64,000 nt of DNA from Deinococcus hopiensis KR-140. Lineage in GTDB: Bacteria > Deinococcota > Deinococci > Deinococcales > Deinococcaceae. A model generated the notes under the pieces. The model had not been told where the DNA came from and ran no database searches. It worked only from the letters and a program-made list of their open reading frames with translations. The stretch covers positions 124,001 through 188,000 of the forward strand of contig NZ_FWWU01000008.1 of NCBI RefSeq assembly GCF_900176165.1. Direction: 5' to 3'. The position numbers were made by a program, and so were the translations under genes. Shown piece by piece: positions 30,203 through 38,308 of this stretch (positions are counted from its first letter, which is position 1; each line of letters begins with the position of its first letter).

Positions 30203-30583
30203 GTGCGCCGGACTTTGAGCTGCTCGCGGGGCCGGAGTAACGCCCCAGCCGTTACGGCCAGGGCGAGAGGGAATGCGCTTGTCCAGTTGTTGCTCTTGGC
30301 TGCTGGAAACCTCACCAGGGCGGGCGCTCGTCCGAAGCCTTCCCGCCTCGTACGCCTTGTGCGCGTGTACTGCAGACGCACTTTGCCTGAGGTGGCCGCG
30401 ACGATGGGTCTGATGGTCCTGTTGCTCGGCCTGTATGGCCTGACGACGGCGAGCGGGGCCTGGAACCTGTGGGCGCTCGCGATGCTGCTACCCGCTGAAC
30501 TGACGTTTTGGTGGGGCGTGAAGCGGGTGCCGAGAGGCATTGGTGAGTGGTTCCGGGAAAATTATATTAGGGCTGTGAGATGA
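30203..30583 (+). CDS. Small membrane protein, start uncertain
   Basis: The C-terminal part looks real: a basic segment (KPSRLVRLVRVYCRRTLPEV), two hydrophobic spans (TMGLMVLLLGLYGLTTASGA; LWALAMLLPAELTFWWGV) and a basic tail (RVPRGIGEWFRENYIRAVR). The first ~20 codons overlap a family B repeat and are probably not translated; ATG 30396 or an internal GTG may be the true start. Function unknown. Confidence 0.45.
   Translation: MRRTLSCSRGRSNAPAVTARARGNALVQLLLLAAGNLTRAGARPKPSRLVRLVRVYCRRTLPEVAATMGLMVLLLGLYGLTTASGAWNLWALAMLLPAELTFWWGVKRVPRGIGEWFRENYIRAVR
30222..30272. repeat. Dispersed hairpin repeat, family B, copy 3
   Basis: GCTGCTCGCGGGGCCGGAGT AACGCC ... GGCCAGGGCG. Lies inside the 5' part of the possible frame 30203-30583, arguing that the true start of that gene is further in. 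Confidence 0.5.
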
Positions 30584-30611
30584 GCCCGTAGCCAAGTACG
30601 TCGCATTTGGT

Positions 30612-30895
30612 AGACCTCTTGCGAAAGTCATGATTGGCAGGCTCGTATCAGGTTGCACAGCGCCGCGATGAGCTGAACCCGGAGGGCAAAGCGACGCCAC
30701 CGATGTCGGTACACGCCCTTCAACACGCGGAAGATCTTCATGCGCCGGATCATATGCAGGGTCCCCTGCCGGGTATGTGCCAGGACATGGTTGTCCTGGC
30801 GCTGCTCAGCCCACAGAGGCGGGCGCAAGCGTCGCCTTATGAGGGGTGATGGCGTGCCTGTGGCTTCTCCACAAGCCCTGATACCCAGCATCTGT
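30612..30895 (-). pseudogene. 3' third of an IS5-family transposase with its terminal repeat
   Basis: The frame LRPPLWAEQRQDNHVLAHTR, HMIRRMKIFRVLKGVYRHRW and LIAALCNLIRACQS matches the end of the element at 51173-52063, including the outer end AGACCTCTTGCGAAAGTC at 30612. Everything upstream is missing. Confidence 0.8.
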
Positions 30896-31025
30896 GCTGC
30901 CTGGACGAGTGGACAGCCCCAGGACCTGCATGGCGTATCGGTGGAGGTCAGCTGAGGCTAAGGCGCGGGGCCCATCCGCTTACCCTTCAGGTGGCTCCTG
31001 CATAACGGTTTGGCTGGCCGAATCG

Positions 31026-31820
31026 TTACTCGGCTTGAAGGAAGAAGGCGATGTCCGTCTCATAGGCATTGGAATCGGGTATATCTGGAACGCTCTTCAC
31101 ATAGATCTCGGCGGTACTCCCCGTGATGTTCAGTCCCCGTCGCAGGGCCTCCTCCACCACAGCGGTGTACGCTTCCCCCGTTTTGTCATACGGTCCCACA
31201 AAGCGCCCGATGAACGCAGGACGGCCCTCAAAGGTACGCACCTCGATTCGGCCCTGAGGCTCAACTCCGCCTGTCACGGGAAGGCAGATCTCCACCACGC
31301 CCTGCTCGCCTTCAGCTTCATTGTGGTGCACGAAAAAGCTGGGGGCAGCGAGTTCGTAGCTCTGGCTCTTCTTGTAGGCCATCAACTCCTGAAGTGCTTC
31401 TGGAATGACCTCATAGTGCGGTGGGTGAAGCAGGGTGCGGATGCTCAGCGTCTGAAGGGTCGGGAGGTGTTCAAGGCGGTATTCCATAGTGTTCTCCTGG
31501 AGTGACGTGCGGAGGTGGAGCAGAGCACGCTCGCGGGCAGCAATCTCATGCCGGAGGCGTTGCTCGTGTTGCCTCAATACGTCATTTGCATGTGCGGGCG
31601 ACTGAAGCATTTGACGAATGTCCTCCAGGGGCAGGTCCATCTGCCGCCATTGCCGGATGCGAACGCCCAGACTGATCTGAGCGGCGCTGTAATACCGGTA
31701 CCCGGTGTTCTCCTCCACCCATCGGGGATGGAGAAGACCAATCTCGTCGTAGTACCTCAGTGTCTTCGGCGGAAGGCCAGTGAGGAGGGCAAAACGGGAG
31801 ATGATCAGTCGTCCTTGCAT
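31026..31820 (-). CDS. MerR-family regulator with GyrI-like effector domain
   Basis: 264 residues from ATG 31820. MerR HTH: LIISRFALLTGLPPKTLRYY, DEIGLLHPRWVEENTGYRYY. A coiled coil follows (LRQHEQRLRHEIAARERALL), then a GyrI/SOUL-type ligand domain (~110-264; YEVIPEALQELMAYKKSQSY, FVGPYDKTGEAYTAVVEEAL). This is the BltR/BmrR layout: multidrug-sensing activators. The promoter at 31829-31858 has an MerR-like operator, so it probably regulates itself. No transporter is adjacent. Confidence 0.9.
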   Translation of the reverse strand: MQGRLIISRFALLTGLPPKTLRYYDEIGLLHPRWVEENTGYRYYSAAQISLGVRIRQWRQMDLPLEDIRQMLQSPAHANDVLRQHEQRLRHEIAARERALLHLRTSLQENTMEYRLEHLPTLQTLSIRTLLHPPHYEVIPEALQELMAYKKSQSYELAAPSFFVHHNEAEGEQGVVEICLPVTGGVEPQGRIEVRTFEGRPAFIGRFVGPYDKTGEAYTAVVEEALRRGLNITGSTAEIYVKSVPDIPDSNAYETDIAFFLQAE

Positions 31821-31828
31821 GCCCCTGC

Positions 31829-31858
31829 ACGCTAAGCGTTCCTGCTGCTGGAAGGTCA
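31829..31858 (-). promoter_or_regulatory. MerR-type promoter/operator
   Basis: Minus strand: TTGACC (31853-31858), then CTTCC...GGAACG dyad within a long (~18 nt) spacer and a TTAGCG -10-like box. Long spacers with an internal dyad are the hallmark of MerR-controlled promoters. Confidence 0.55.
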
Positions 31859-31991
31859 AGGGGCAAGCAAGCTTTAACGGCAGTCCGCCGTCCTCTTTTT
31901 ACTGGGGAACTGAATTTCACAACGCCTCAGATACGCTTCCCGTACAGAATCAACACACCAGCCGGGCGCGCAATAGAGCAAACCTGCAGCC

Positions 31992-32183
31992 ATGAACGAA
32001 GTGAACACCGCCCAGCCCGTTGCCCTCGCCGATTGCCCCCCTCTTGAAGGCCTGCTCTGGGATGTCCTGCAGCACGCGCTCAAGCTGCTGCCCGGCGCGC
32101 CGGTCCAAATCCAGATCAACGCGATCGGCTGGGACCTGATGAAGCCCGTCCGCCTGCTCGCTGGAGGCTGGCCCGACCGGTAG
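31992..32183 (+). CDS. Small hypothetical protein
   Basis: 63 residues: MNEVNTAQPVALADCPPLEG, LLWDVLQHALKLLPGAPVQI and a WDLMKPVRLLAGGWPDR ending. Plausible composition, weak ribosome site, no family. The sequence after the stop remains protein-like in another frame, so it may be truncated. Confidence 0.4.
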   Translation: MNEVNTAQPVALADCPPLEGLLWDVLQHALKLLPGAPVQIQINAIGWDLMKPVRLLAGGWPDR

Positions 32184-32414
32184 CCTGGAGCTGGGCGGTT
32201 TCGCAGACGGGGAGGAGGACGTCCACCTCGGCCTCCAGGGGCGATCAATTTGCTCAGGTGCCAGGCCAGGCGCTCCTCCGCCGGACTTTCGTAGGGCGTG
32301 GGCCTTGACGGAACACCGGTGACGGGTGCAGCGCCAGAAATCGAGAGGATGTTCAGCGTGATGATGGCCTCTCCTCAGCCCAGTCAGGGAAGAGAAGACG
32401 ACCGTCTGAGTGGC
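32184..32414. other. No gene recognised
   Basis: GC-rich stretch with possible frame remnants of the preceding gene; nothing assignable. Confidence 0.4.
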
Positions 32415-32556
32415 TGGCCCATGGATGTTCAGCAGCTGCAGATTCACCCTCGTTCATCGGTCGTTCACCGGTGCTTTTCTACTGTTCTCTCAAGCAAAGG
32501 GCACCGGCCCAAGCGGAACGAAAGCCTCCCCACACGGACCACCCCAGGAGAACACC
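32415..32556 (+). promoter_or_regulatory. Conserved upstream region of the second secreted-peptide gene
   Basis: Matches 3487-3630 read on the other strand. Direct repeats TTCAC, TTCAT and TTCAC at about 32443, 32453 and 32464; shared TTTTCTAC, CAAGCAAAGGGC and CGGAACGAAAGCCTC blocks; RBS CAGGAGAACACC before ATG 32557. Confidence 0.6.
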
Positions 32557-32925
32557 ATGAACACCAAAATGCTGATCGCTACCCTCGCCGCCAGTGTCGC
32601 CCTCTCCTTCTCCGCTTCCGCAACCACCACACCCAGCACCACTGCCCCGACGCCGATCGCCCAGAACCAACCCAGCGCGGCTCCGTTGCTCCTGCCAAGC
32701 ATTCAGAAGGTACGCGAAGCAGCTGCCCGCTTCACTCCACCCGAGTTCTGCTACGTCGGCAAAATGAAGGTCGCTTGTACCTTTACGGACGCTCCTTCCC
32801 AGGACCCCACCCAAACAGCAACCGCCCGCTTCCCCGCACCCGAGTTCTGCTACGTCGGCAAAATGAAAGTCGCTTGCACCCTCACGGGCGCCCCTTCCCA
32901 GGACCCCACTGGAACCCGACCCTAA
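32557..32925 (+). CDS. Secreted protein with two CYVGKMKVAC repeats
   Basis: 122 residues: signal peptide (MLIATLAASVALSFSASA), a Thr/Pro/Gln spacer, then two copies of PEFCYVGKMKVACTFTDAPS / PEFCYVGKMKVACTLTGAPS, ~35 residues apart, each with two cysteines ten residues apart. The paralogue at 3220-3486 has one copy. Internal duplication of a short motif in a secreted preprotein is typical of peptide precursors or small repeat adhesins, but the family is not known to me. Shares its regulatory region with the paralogue. Confidence 0.75.
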   Translation: MNTKMLIATLAASVALSFSASATTTPSTTAPTPIAQNQPSAAPLLLPSIQKVREAAARFTPPEFCYVGKMKVACTFTDAPSQDPTQTATARFPAPEFCYVGKMKVACTLTGAPSQDPTGTRP

Positions 32926-33093
32926 ACTCAATTTCTCAGGGTGATCCCCTGGCGCTTGTTCAAGTCAACACCGCATGCTCCCACCAGGAAGTTGGTGAGG
33001 TCATTGCACGGTGGTTTGAGGGTGGCCGCCAGATGGGTATGTGCGGCGCACTGGCTCTCGTAACACTCACGTCGCGTAATGGAGGATTTTTGT

Positions 33094-33489
33094 ATGAAAC
33101 AAAAGTTGAACGTAAGGGGATTCATCGGCTTAAGCTTCTTACTGCCTGCTCTGGTGGTCTCCTGCGGGCAACCCGCACCAGTGCCTACAGTCGTCGGTAC
33201 CTGGAGTGGAACTTACAGCACGCCGCCAGGCAGCGGATCCAGTCCTTACGGCATGATCATCAACACGGACGGTACCTTGAAGGTGTACGACGGACCGGTC
33301 GGTTCCGCTGACGTTGCGACCGGGACGTGGACGTTGACCGGACAGAACTTTAAGGCGACCTACCATTACGTTGAGGGAAGCGACGTGATGGTCAATGCTG
33401 TCCTCAACCCATCCAATCTCCTCACAGGGACGTGGGGGTTCGCGCCAAGCAACACCTCAGGCGGGTCGTTCACGTTGACGAAGCAGTAG
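33094..33489 (+). CDS. Small lipoprotein
   Basis: 131 residues from ATG 33094 (GGAGG nine bases upstream). Signal MKQKLNVRGFIGLSFLLPAL VVSC gives a lipidated Cys. The mature part (VVGTWSGTYSTPPGSGSSPY, TGTWTLTGQNFKATYHYVEG, LLTGTWGFAPSNTSGGSFTL) is an all-beta fold of the kind found in small lipocalin-like lipoproteins. The stop TAG straddles the IS5 border: TA is the target duplication and G the first base of the IS. Before insertion the stop was TAA, so the protein is unchanged. Confidence 0.8.
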   Translation: MKQKLNVRGFIGLSFLLPALVVSCGQPAPVPTVVGTWSGTYSTPPGSGSSPYGMIINTDGTLKVYDGPVGSADVATGTWTLTGQNFKATYHYVEGSDVMVNAVLNPSNLLTGTWGFAPSNTSGGSFTLTKQ

Positions 33490-34414
33490 AGGGCGTTTTG
33501 GAATTCATTGAAGTGGCGGAAGTGGACATCACCGCTGTGCGAGACGATGGAGAACCAAGCGACTCATGGCGAGATAGCACCAGGTTTCTGTCGTTTCGGG
33601 TAATACCTCAAAGTCTTTTGATAAACGGCGGTTCCGGCCCATGCATGCAAATGATCGTTCGACAACCCAACGTCTCGGAAGAACATGGAAGGCCTTCGGG
33701 TCAATCCCCTGTGCCTCGAGGATGTCGGGAGCATAGCGCTTCAACTGTCGCCACCAGGGATACACGACTTCAAAATCCACTTGTAGCTCCTGACTGGCCC
33801 AACGCTTAAACTCACCAGTGTATCCCTGATCTGACCAGATCTTCTTCAAACCAGGGAATTGACCTTTCACCGCCTCTACCAATAAACGTCCACCCTGCCG
33901 ATCTGCAAGATCGGCAGGGTGGACGACGACTTTCAACAGGAGTCCAAGCGTATCCACCAGGATATGGCGTTTCCGACCCTTGATCTTTTTATTGCCGTCG
34001 AATCCTCTGACACCGCCGTTTTCCGTGGTTTTGCTGCTCTGGCTGTCAATGATCGCAGCATGCACCTCAGCAGTTCGTCCAATATGTTCGCGGTATATGC
34101 GTCTGAGTTGGTCATTGGTCCGTTCCCAGACGCCTGTCAGACGCATCGTACGAAAGTGGTAATACACGGTTTCCCAAGGCGGGAAGTCATGCGGAAGGGC
34201 TCTCCAGGCAATCCCTCCTCGTAGAACGTATAAGATTGCATCCAGAATAAGCCGAGGGTGCCATATGGGAGGTGCGCCTCGCTTTGGACGAGAGGGCCAG
34301 ACCTCTTCAAGGAGTTCCCATTCGGCATCCGTTACGTCGGAGTCGTAGGTTCCAAAGGGCATGCCTCAAGGTAATGAGGCACCATGAGAACTAATCCATT
34401 TCCAAAACGCCCTC
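33489..34414 (-). mobile_element. IS5-family element (IS427/IS1031-like), complete
   Basis: 926 bp with ends GAGGGCGTTTTGGAA ... TTCCAAAACGCCCTC and a TA target duplication (33487-33488 / 34415-34416). Transposase intact. Confidence 0.85.
33529..34362 (-). CDS. IS5-family transposase
   Basis: 277 residues in one frame: SDVTDAEWELLEEVWPSRPK at the N-terminus, then the DDE core AAIIDSQSSKTTENGG (Asp), KKIWSDQGYTGEF (Asp) and RRWVVERSFACMGRNRRLSK (Glu with the Y/R-rich signature). All catalytic residues are present; likely active. Confidence 0.93.
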   Translation of the reverse strand: MPFGTYDSDVTDAEWELLEEVWPSRPKRGAPPIWHPRLILDAILYVLRGGIAWRALPHDFPPWETVYYHFRTMRLTGVWERTNDQLRRIYREHIGRTAEVHAAIIDSQSSKTTENGGVRGFDGNKKIKGRKRHILVDTLGLLLKVVVHPADLADRQGGRLLVEAVKGQFPGLKKIWSDQGYTGEFKRWASQELQVDFEVVYPWWRQLKRYAPDILEAQGIDPKAFHVLPRRWVVERSFACMGRNRRLSKDFEVLPETTETWCYLAMSRLVLHRLAQR

Positions 34415-34533
34415 TAATACTACAGTTGCAGTTGGCGATTCCGTCTCTAAAACACGGGAATTCTCGGGAGGTGACTGGTGACAGAAAGCCCTTGAACAAC
34501 AGGTTCCTGGAGCAACTGCAACTGTGGTACTAA
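34415..34533. mobile_element. 119-bp inverted-repeat mini-element
   Basis: Ends TAATACTACAGTTGCAGTTG and CAACTGCAACTGTGGTACTA are near-perfect inverted repeats. No gene inside. Its right half also appears at 2540-2600. The IS5 inserted at its left TA. Confidence 0.7.
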
Positions 34534-34632
34534 CGATGACGGCACAGCTGTTTCCGTGGTGACGACGACAACCTACGACACGTCTCCTGTACCTCTTCCA
34601 GGAAAGACGAGAGCAAACAGGCTTCTGCGTTA

Positions 34633-34664
34633 GAGGCAACCTGCGGGTCGCCTTTTTCTTTGTT
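34633..34664 (+). terminator. Rho-independent terminator
   Basis: GGCAACCTGCGGGTCGCC followed by TTTTTCTTTG; no obvious gene remains upstream on the plus strand. Confidence 0.6.
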
Positions 34665-34784
34665 CTAAGTCAGTTGAAGCAGAGTTCACTACTCTCTCAG
34701 TGGCTGCCTAAATGGAGGCGCCTGGGCGTGGGGGAGAGAAGGCAGATGCACGCGCAGCTCCCGACCTTAGCGGCGCGCACGAGT

Positions 34785-35941
34785 ACAGCGTTTTTCAATT
34801 TGTCATAGTTGGGTATAAGCCGACCTCTCCGGTACCCGGTGCAGTTGAGTGCTGAGCAGGAACAGAGCCTGAAAGGCATCACGAGCAAAGGCAGCAGTAA
34901 GGCGCGGGTCATGACCCGCGCCCGGATTCTGCTGATGGCCCATCGGCAGATGTCGGACGCGGACATCCGTGGTGCGCTTGGAATAAGCGTGCAGATGGTT
35001 CAGGCGACTCGAAAGCGCTTTGTCTTGGGTCGTCTGGATGATGCGCTCTTCGACGCACCCACACCGGCCGACCCGCGAAATTCGATGGCAAGGACCGAGC
35101 AGCCATCACGGCGCTCGCCTGCAGTGAGGTACCCGAAGGGCATGCGCAATGGAGTATCCGTTTGCTCGCTGAAAAAGCCGTTGAACAGGGCGTGGTTGAC
35201 GGTATCGCACCTTCGACGGTGTACATCCTGAAAAAAACGCGGTCCAGCCGCACCGCAAAAGGCAGTGGTGCATCGCGCAACTGACCGCCAAGTTCCTCTG
35301 CGAGATGGCGCGTGTCCTCGACGTCTACACCCGGCCTTACGATGACCGTTTCCCTGTGCTGTGTTTCGATGAGCAGCCCTGCTTCCTCATTGGTGATGTC
35401 CTGGCCCCGGTTCCCATGGAACCGGGGCGCGTCGCCAAAGAAGATGATGAATACCAGCGATTCGGCACTTGTGCGTTGCTGCTCGCGGTCGAGCCCTGCA
35501 CGGGTCGGCGGTTCGTGAAGGTCTGTGCCCGACGAACCGCCGAGGAGTACACCGCATTCATGCAGGACCTGGAACGCGCCTACCCGGCAGCCGTACAGAT
35601 CACCCTGGTCCAGGACAACCTCACACCCATCATGGCGGCAGTTTCTACAAGTGGATGAACCCACAGCAGGCCCACCAGTTGGTGGGCCGATTCGAGTGGA
35701 TCTACACGCCCAAACACGCCTCTTGGCTGAATATGGCGGAGTTGGAATTTCGTGCCCTTCAAAGGCAGTGCTTGAATCGGCGTATTTCCTCGCTGGAACG
35801 CCTTCGCTCCGAAGTCGAGGCTTGGGTGGCAGCGCGTTCACGCGCTGGCGTCACACTCAATTGGCAGTTCTCAACCCAAGTCGCCCGCCGCACCCTCCGA
35901 TCTCACTACGAAGCCATTCGTATTCATTGAACGCTGCACTA
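34785..35941 (+). pseudogene. IS630-like element, decayed transposase
   Basis: Transposase pieces in several frames: LSAEQEQSLKGITSKGSSKA and RARILLMAHRQMSDADIRGA (HTH); VLCFDEQPCFLIGD (Asp strand), LVQDNL (Asp); WIYTPKHASWLNMAELEFRA (Glu). Frameshifts near 35080 and 35630 plus a stop at 35281 break it. Outer ends TACAGCGTTTTTCAATTTG and CATTGAACGCTGCACTA are weakly related. Confidence 0.75.
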
Positions 35942-35983
35942 GCCTTTCACACTCGTACAAAGTTAAGAATTGGAAAGACTTCC

Positions 35984-36775
35984 TTACTTCATCAAGCTGA
36001 TCAAGGTCACGGTCACATGCCAGCACGTGTGGGCCAGCATGGCTGTTTCGAGATTCCGTCGCCAATACAGGTAACCGAACGCCATCCCGCCGATCATGTT
36101 CAGGAGGACGGTCCGAGAGACGACGGCCGGAGTCAGGTCCACAAGTGTGGCTACTGCCCCAAGATGCCCGACGCCGAACAGGACTGCTGCAACCGTGATG
36201 GCTCCCCACATGACGGCTGCCCTGGGTGGTTGCCCATCCCGCTGGAGGAACCGCCACCCCAACCAGGTGAGGAGGGTCATCACGCCCCACCGCAGCAGCA
36301 GCTCCTCGGTGATTCCCCCATACAACATGCCTCCCAGAGTGTCGGTCAGTGAACGCGGTGCATCCAGACTCAACTTTGCACCGGCCTCCCCAAGGAGTGG
36401 ACGCGTGAGGAGATCGAGCCCGGCCAAGAGGACGGCCGTCGTGACGCCCGTCAGGAGTCCTGCTCCTGCATCCCGCCGGGTAAAGCGTGCTCCTGATTGA
36501 CCACTGAGCACCGAATGCAGGCCTACTTTGGGCGCAAGGACAGCTCCCAATGCGGTGCTGCCGAGCGTCAGAAGTGCAGGATTGATCAGCGCCAGGGCAG
36601 TGAGGGTCTCCGTGGACACGCCTTGTGGGACTTTGGAAGCAGCATCTGGGTTCTGCAGGGCTTTTTCCACGAACTTGTGAATCAAGGGATAACTGCTGAC
36701 CACACCAATGAGCCCAAGGCTGACGAGGCGCGTGATCGCAGGAAGTAGACGGGGGCGTTTCAGCGTCAAAGTCAT
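35984..36775 (-). CDS. CPBP-family intramembrane metalloprotease
   Basis: 263 residues with about eight hydrophobic spans. The three CPBP/Abi motifs are present: motif 1 GGITEELLLRWGVM (EExxxR), motif 2 LFGVGHLG (His), motif 3 AHTCWHVTV (His). These proteins process prenylated or other membrane substrates; in bacteria many are linked to peptide immunity. The start overlaps the stop of the ArsR-like gene (ATGA), so the pair is translationally coupled. Confidence 0.88.
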   Translation of the reverse strand: MTLTLKRPRLLPAITRLVSLGLIGVVSSYPLIHKFVEKALQNPDAASKVPQGVSTETLTALALINPALLTLGSTALGAVLAPKVGLHSVLSGQSGARFTRRDAGAGLLTGVTTAVLLAGLDLLTRPLLGEAGAKLSLDAPRSLTDTLGGMLYGGITEELLLRWGVMTLLTWLGWRFLQRDGQPPRAAVMWGAITVAAVLFGVGHLGAVATLVDLTPAVVSRTVLLNMIGGMAFGYLYWRRNLETAMLAHTCWHVTVTLISLMK

Positions 36776-37305
36776 GGTGTTCCCTCGGCTATATCCGTCG
36801 GAGTCCTCGTGCCTGGAAGGGCAACGAGGGCGATAGTGACGGCACGTGGAATTCCTTGGGACGTTTGCGAGTTTTGGTAGCGTTCCAACAGCGCGTTGAT
36901 TTCGCTCAACAAGGTGCGTTGCTGCTCGTCGGTCAGGTTCAGGAGACCGTGATGTGCTTGGTTACGATCGTTGATCGCATCAGGATCGATCGCAGGGGGT
37001 TGTTCGGGTGCAAGGGCAGAAGGGTCGGCCTCATCACTAAAGCGGAGGTCCGGAGCCACACCCACGTTGAGGAAGGTAGCGCGGTAATACTTGCCTTCGT
37101 CGTCATGCCGGACCGTCTGCACCAGCTCGATTGCGAGCAGTTTTTTGAGGTGATAGTGAACGAGATTGGGCTTAAGACCCAGGGCCCGTGCGAGTTGGGT
37201 AAGGGTCGCTTCTCGAGAAATCAACAGCCGGAAGAGCATGAGGCGCACGGGGTCGGCGAATATCCGCAGCTCTTCGTGGGTGGTCAGAATGCGCTGAAAC
37301 TTCAT
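36772..37305 (-). CDS. ArsR-like winged-helix regulator
   Basis: 177 residues from ATG 37305. The HTH is RIFADPVRLMLFRLLISREA, TLTQLARALGLKPNLVHYHL, KKLLAIELVQTVRHDDEGKY; the C-terminal ~90 residues (LSEINALLERYQNSQTSQGI) are variable. No metal-binding cysteines. Located between the PH-like gene and CPBP protease on one strand, so it probably controls this three-gene unit from the palindrome at 37760. Confidence 0.88.
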   Translation of the reverse strand: MKFQRILTTHEELRIFADPVRLMLFRLLISREATLTQLARALGLKPNLVHYHLKKLLAIELVQTVRHDDEGKYYRATFLNVGVAPDLRFSDEADPSALAPEQPPAIDPDAINDRNQAHHGLLNLTDEQQRTLLSEINALLERYQNSQTSQGIPRAVTIALVALPGTRTPTDIAEGTP

Positions 37306-37356
37306 GCGTTCGCCCCTTTCCTCTTGCAGGCGCTCGCTGGGACCTGTACTGGCCAA

Positions 37357-37713
37357 TCAGGAAGGGAGAGCCTCGCGAATGCGTAAGAGATCTGCTTGAA
37401 GATCGTCCGTCTGAAAGATGAGTTGGTCGTAACTCTCGTGATGGAGTTCAAGCACGAGAGCTGGCTGCCCTTCCCGAATGTCGGCAAAGACTTTCCGCCC
37501 ATGCGTATAGAACGTTCCTGCGGCGAGAACGCCGGGAAGGTGGGTTCCCGGTGCGCGGAGGCCCTCCTTCCAGGGGATGGCCGCCTGTTCTTCTACCCTG
37601 ACTTGTTGGATGTGGGAGAGAGGAAGTTCGAGATGACTTTTCAGACTCCAGAGCCGGTCGAGTCCCATAACGTCGAGGATGAGGGTGTTTGGACCGAAGG
37701 TCAGGGTGATCAT
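37357..37713 (-). CDS. PH-like hypothetical protein
   Basis: 118 residues from ATG 37713: MITLTFGPNTLILDVMGLDR, LELPLSHIQQVRVEEQAAIP, GTFYTHGRKVFADIREGQPA and YDQLIFQTDDLQADLLRIRE. The strand order and closing helix match bacterial PH-like domains. Soluble, 51 bp upstream of the regulator and read in the same direction. Function unknown. Confidence 0.65.
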   Translation of the reverse strand: MITLTFGPNTLILDVMGLDRLWSLKSHLELPLSHIQQVRVEEQAAIPWKEGLRAPGTHLPGVLAAGTFYTHGRKVFADIREGQPALVLELHHESYDQLIFQTDDLQADLLRIREALPS

Positions 37714-37759
37714 GACTGCTCCTGACAGGTGAGTCTCGCCTGTTTCAATAATATTGATT

Positions 37760-37780
37760 ACATTCAATTCAATTGAATGT
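37760..37780. promoter_or_regulatory. 21-bp perfect palindrome, likely ArsR-type operator
   Basis: Arms ACATTCAATT and AATTGAATGT around one C, ~47 bp upstream of the PH-like gene and within AT-rich promoter DNA. Imperfect extra TTGAAT and TATTAT boxes lie beside it. Confidence 0.65.
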
Positions 37781-37946
37781 GGTCTACACACCTTACTATC
37801 ATGAGCTTCAGCAATGGTGGGGCGAGTGGCCTTTGGGACACCGGAATTCCTGGTGGATTCTCTTCTCTAATTGTCCTTAGAGAAGAGAAAAAGTAGGAGT
37901 TTTATACGGGTAAAATCTCCTTCATTCAGGAGCAAAATAATCCTGA

Positions 37947-37957
37947 TAAGTTCAACT
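37947..37957 (+). promoter_or_regulatory. -10 box TAAGTT, leaderless
   Basis: TAAGTT at 37947-37952, 5 nt before ATG 37958. Confidence 0.45.
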
Positions 37958-38221
37958 ATGAAGTCATTTCTGGGTGCGCTTAGAGCAGTTGTTCGAGAAA
38001 TTTTCTTGGCTTTGATCGGTCAGCCAAGTTATCCTGGTCCGACGCCTGAAGAGCGCCGCACCGCTGAAGTTCAGCGACGACTTATGGAACGGCGTAGGAA
38101 CGAACCCGCTTCGGTGGGAGAAGTGGCTAGCTCGGTAGGAGCAGAAGTGGCGAAGGTTATCATTGGTCAACCGACACCCTCGCCTATGCTGGAGAAAGAG
38201 TCGAAGCCCAAGAGAGGGTAG
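37958..38221 (+). CDS. Small hypothetical protein with GQP motif repeated
   Basis: 87 residues: MKSFLGALRAVVREIFLALI GQPSYPGPTPEERRTAEVQR ... VAKVIIGQPTPSPMLEKE. An amphipathic N-terminal helix, a Pro-rich turn and a charged helix; IGQP occurs twice at equivalent hydrophobic-Pro transitions. No known family. Confidence 0.55.
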   Translation: MKSFLGALRAVVREIFLALIGQPSYPGPTPEERRTAEVQRRLMERRRNEPASVGEVASSVGAEVAKVIIGQPTPSPMLEKESKPKRG

Positions 38222-38308
38222 ATCTTCAAACTCTTCTAGCAACGCGAATTTCCGATAGAGCGTGTCAGGCTAGGCTGAGAAGTCCGAAGGTGAGGTTTCG
38301 TTGAGAGT

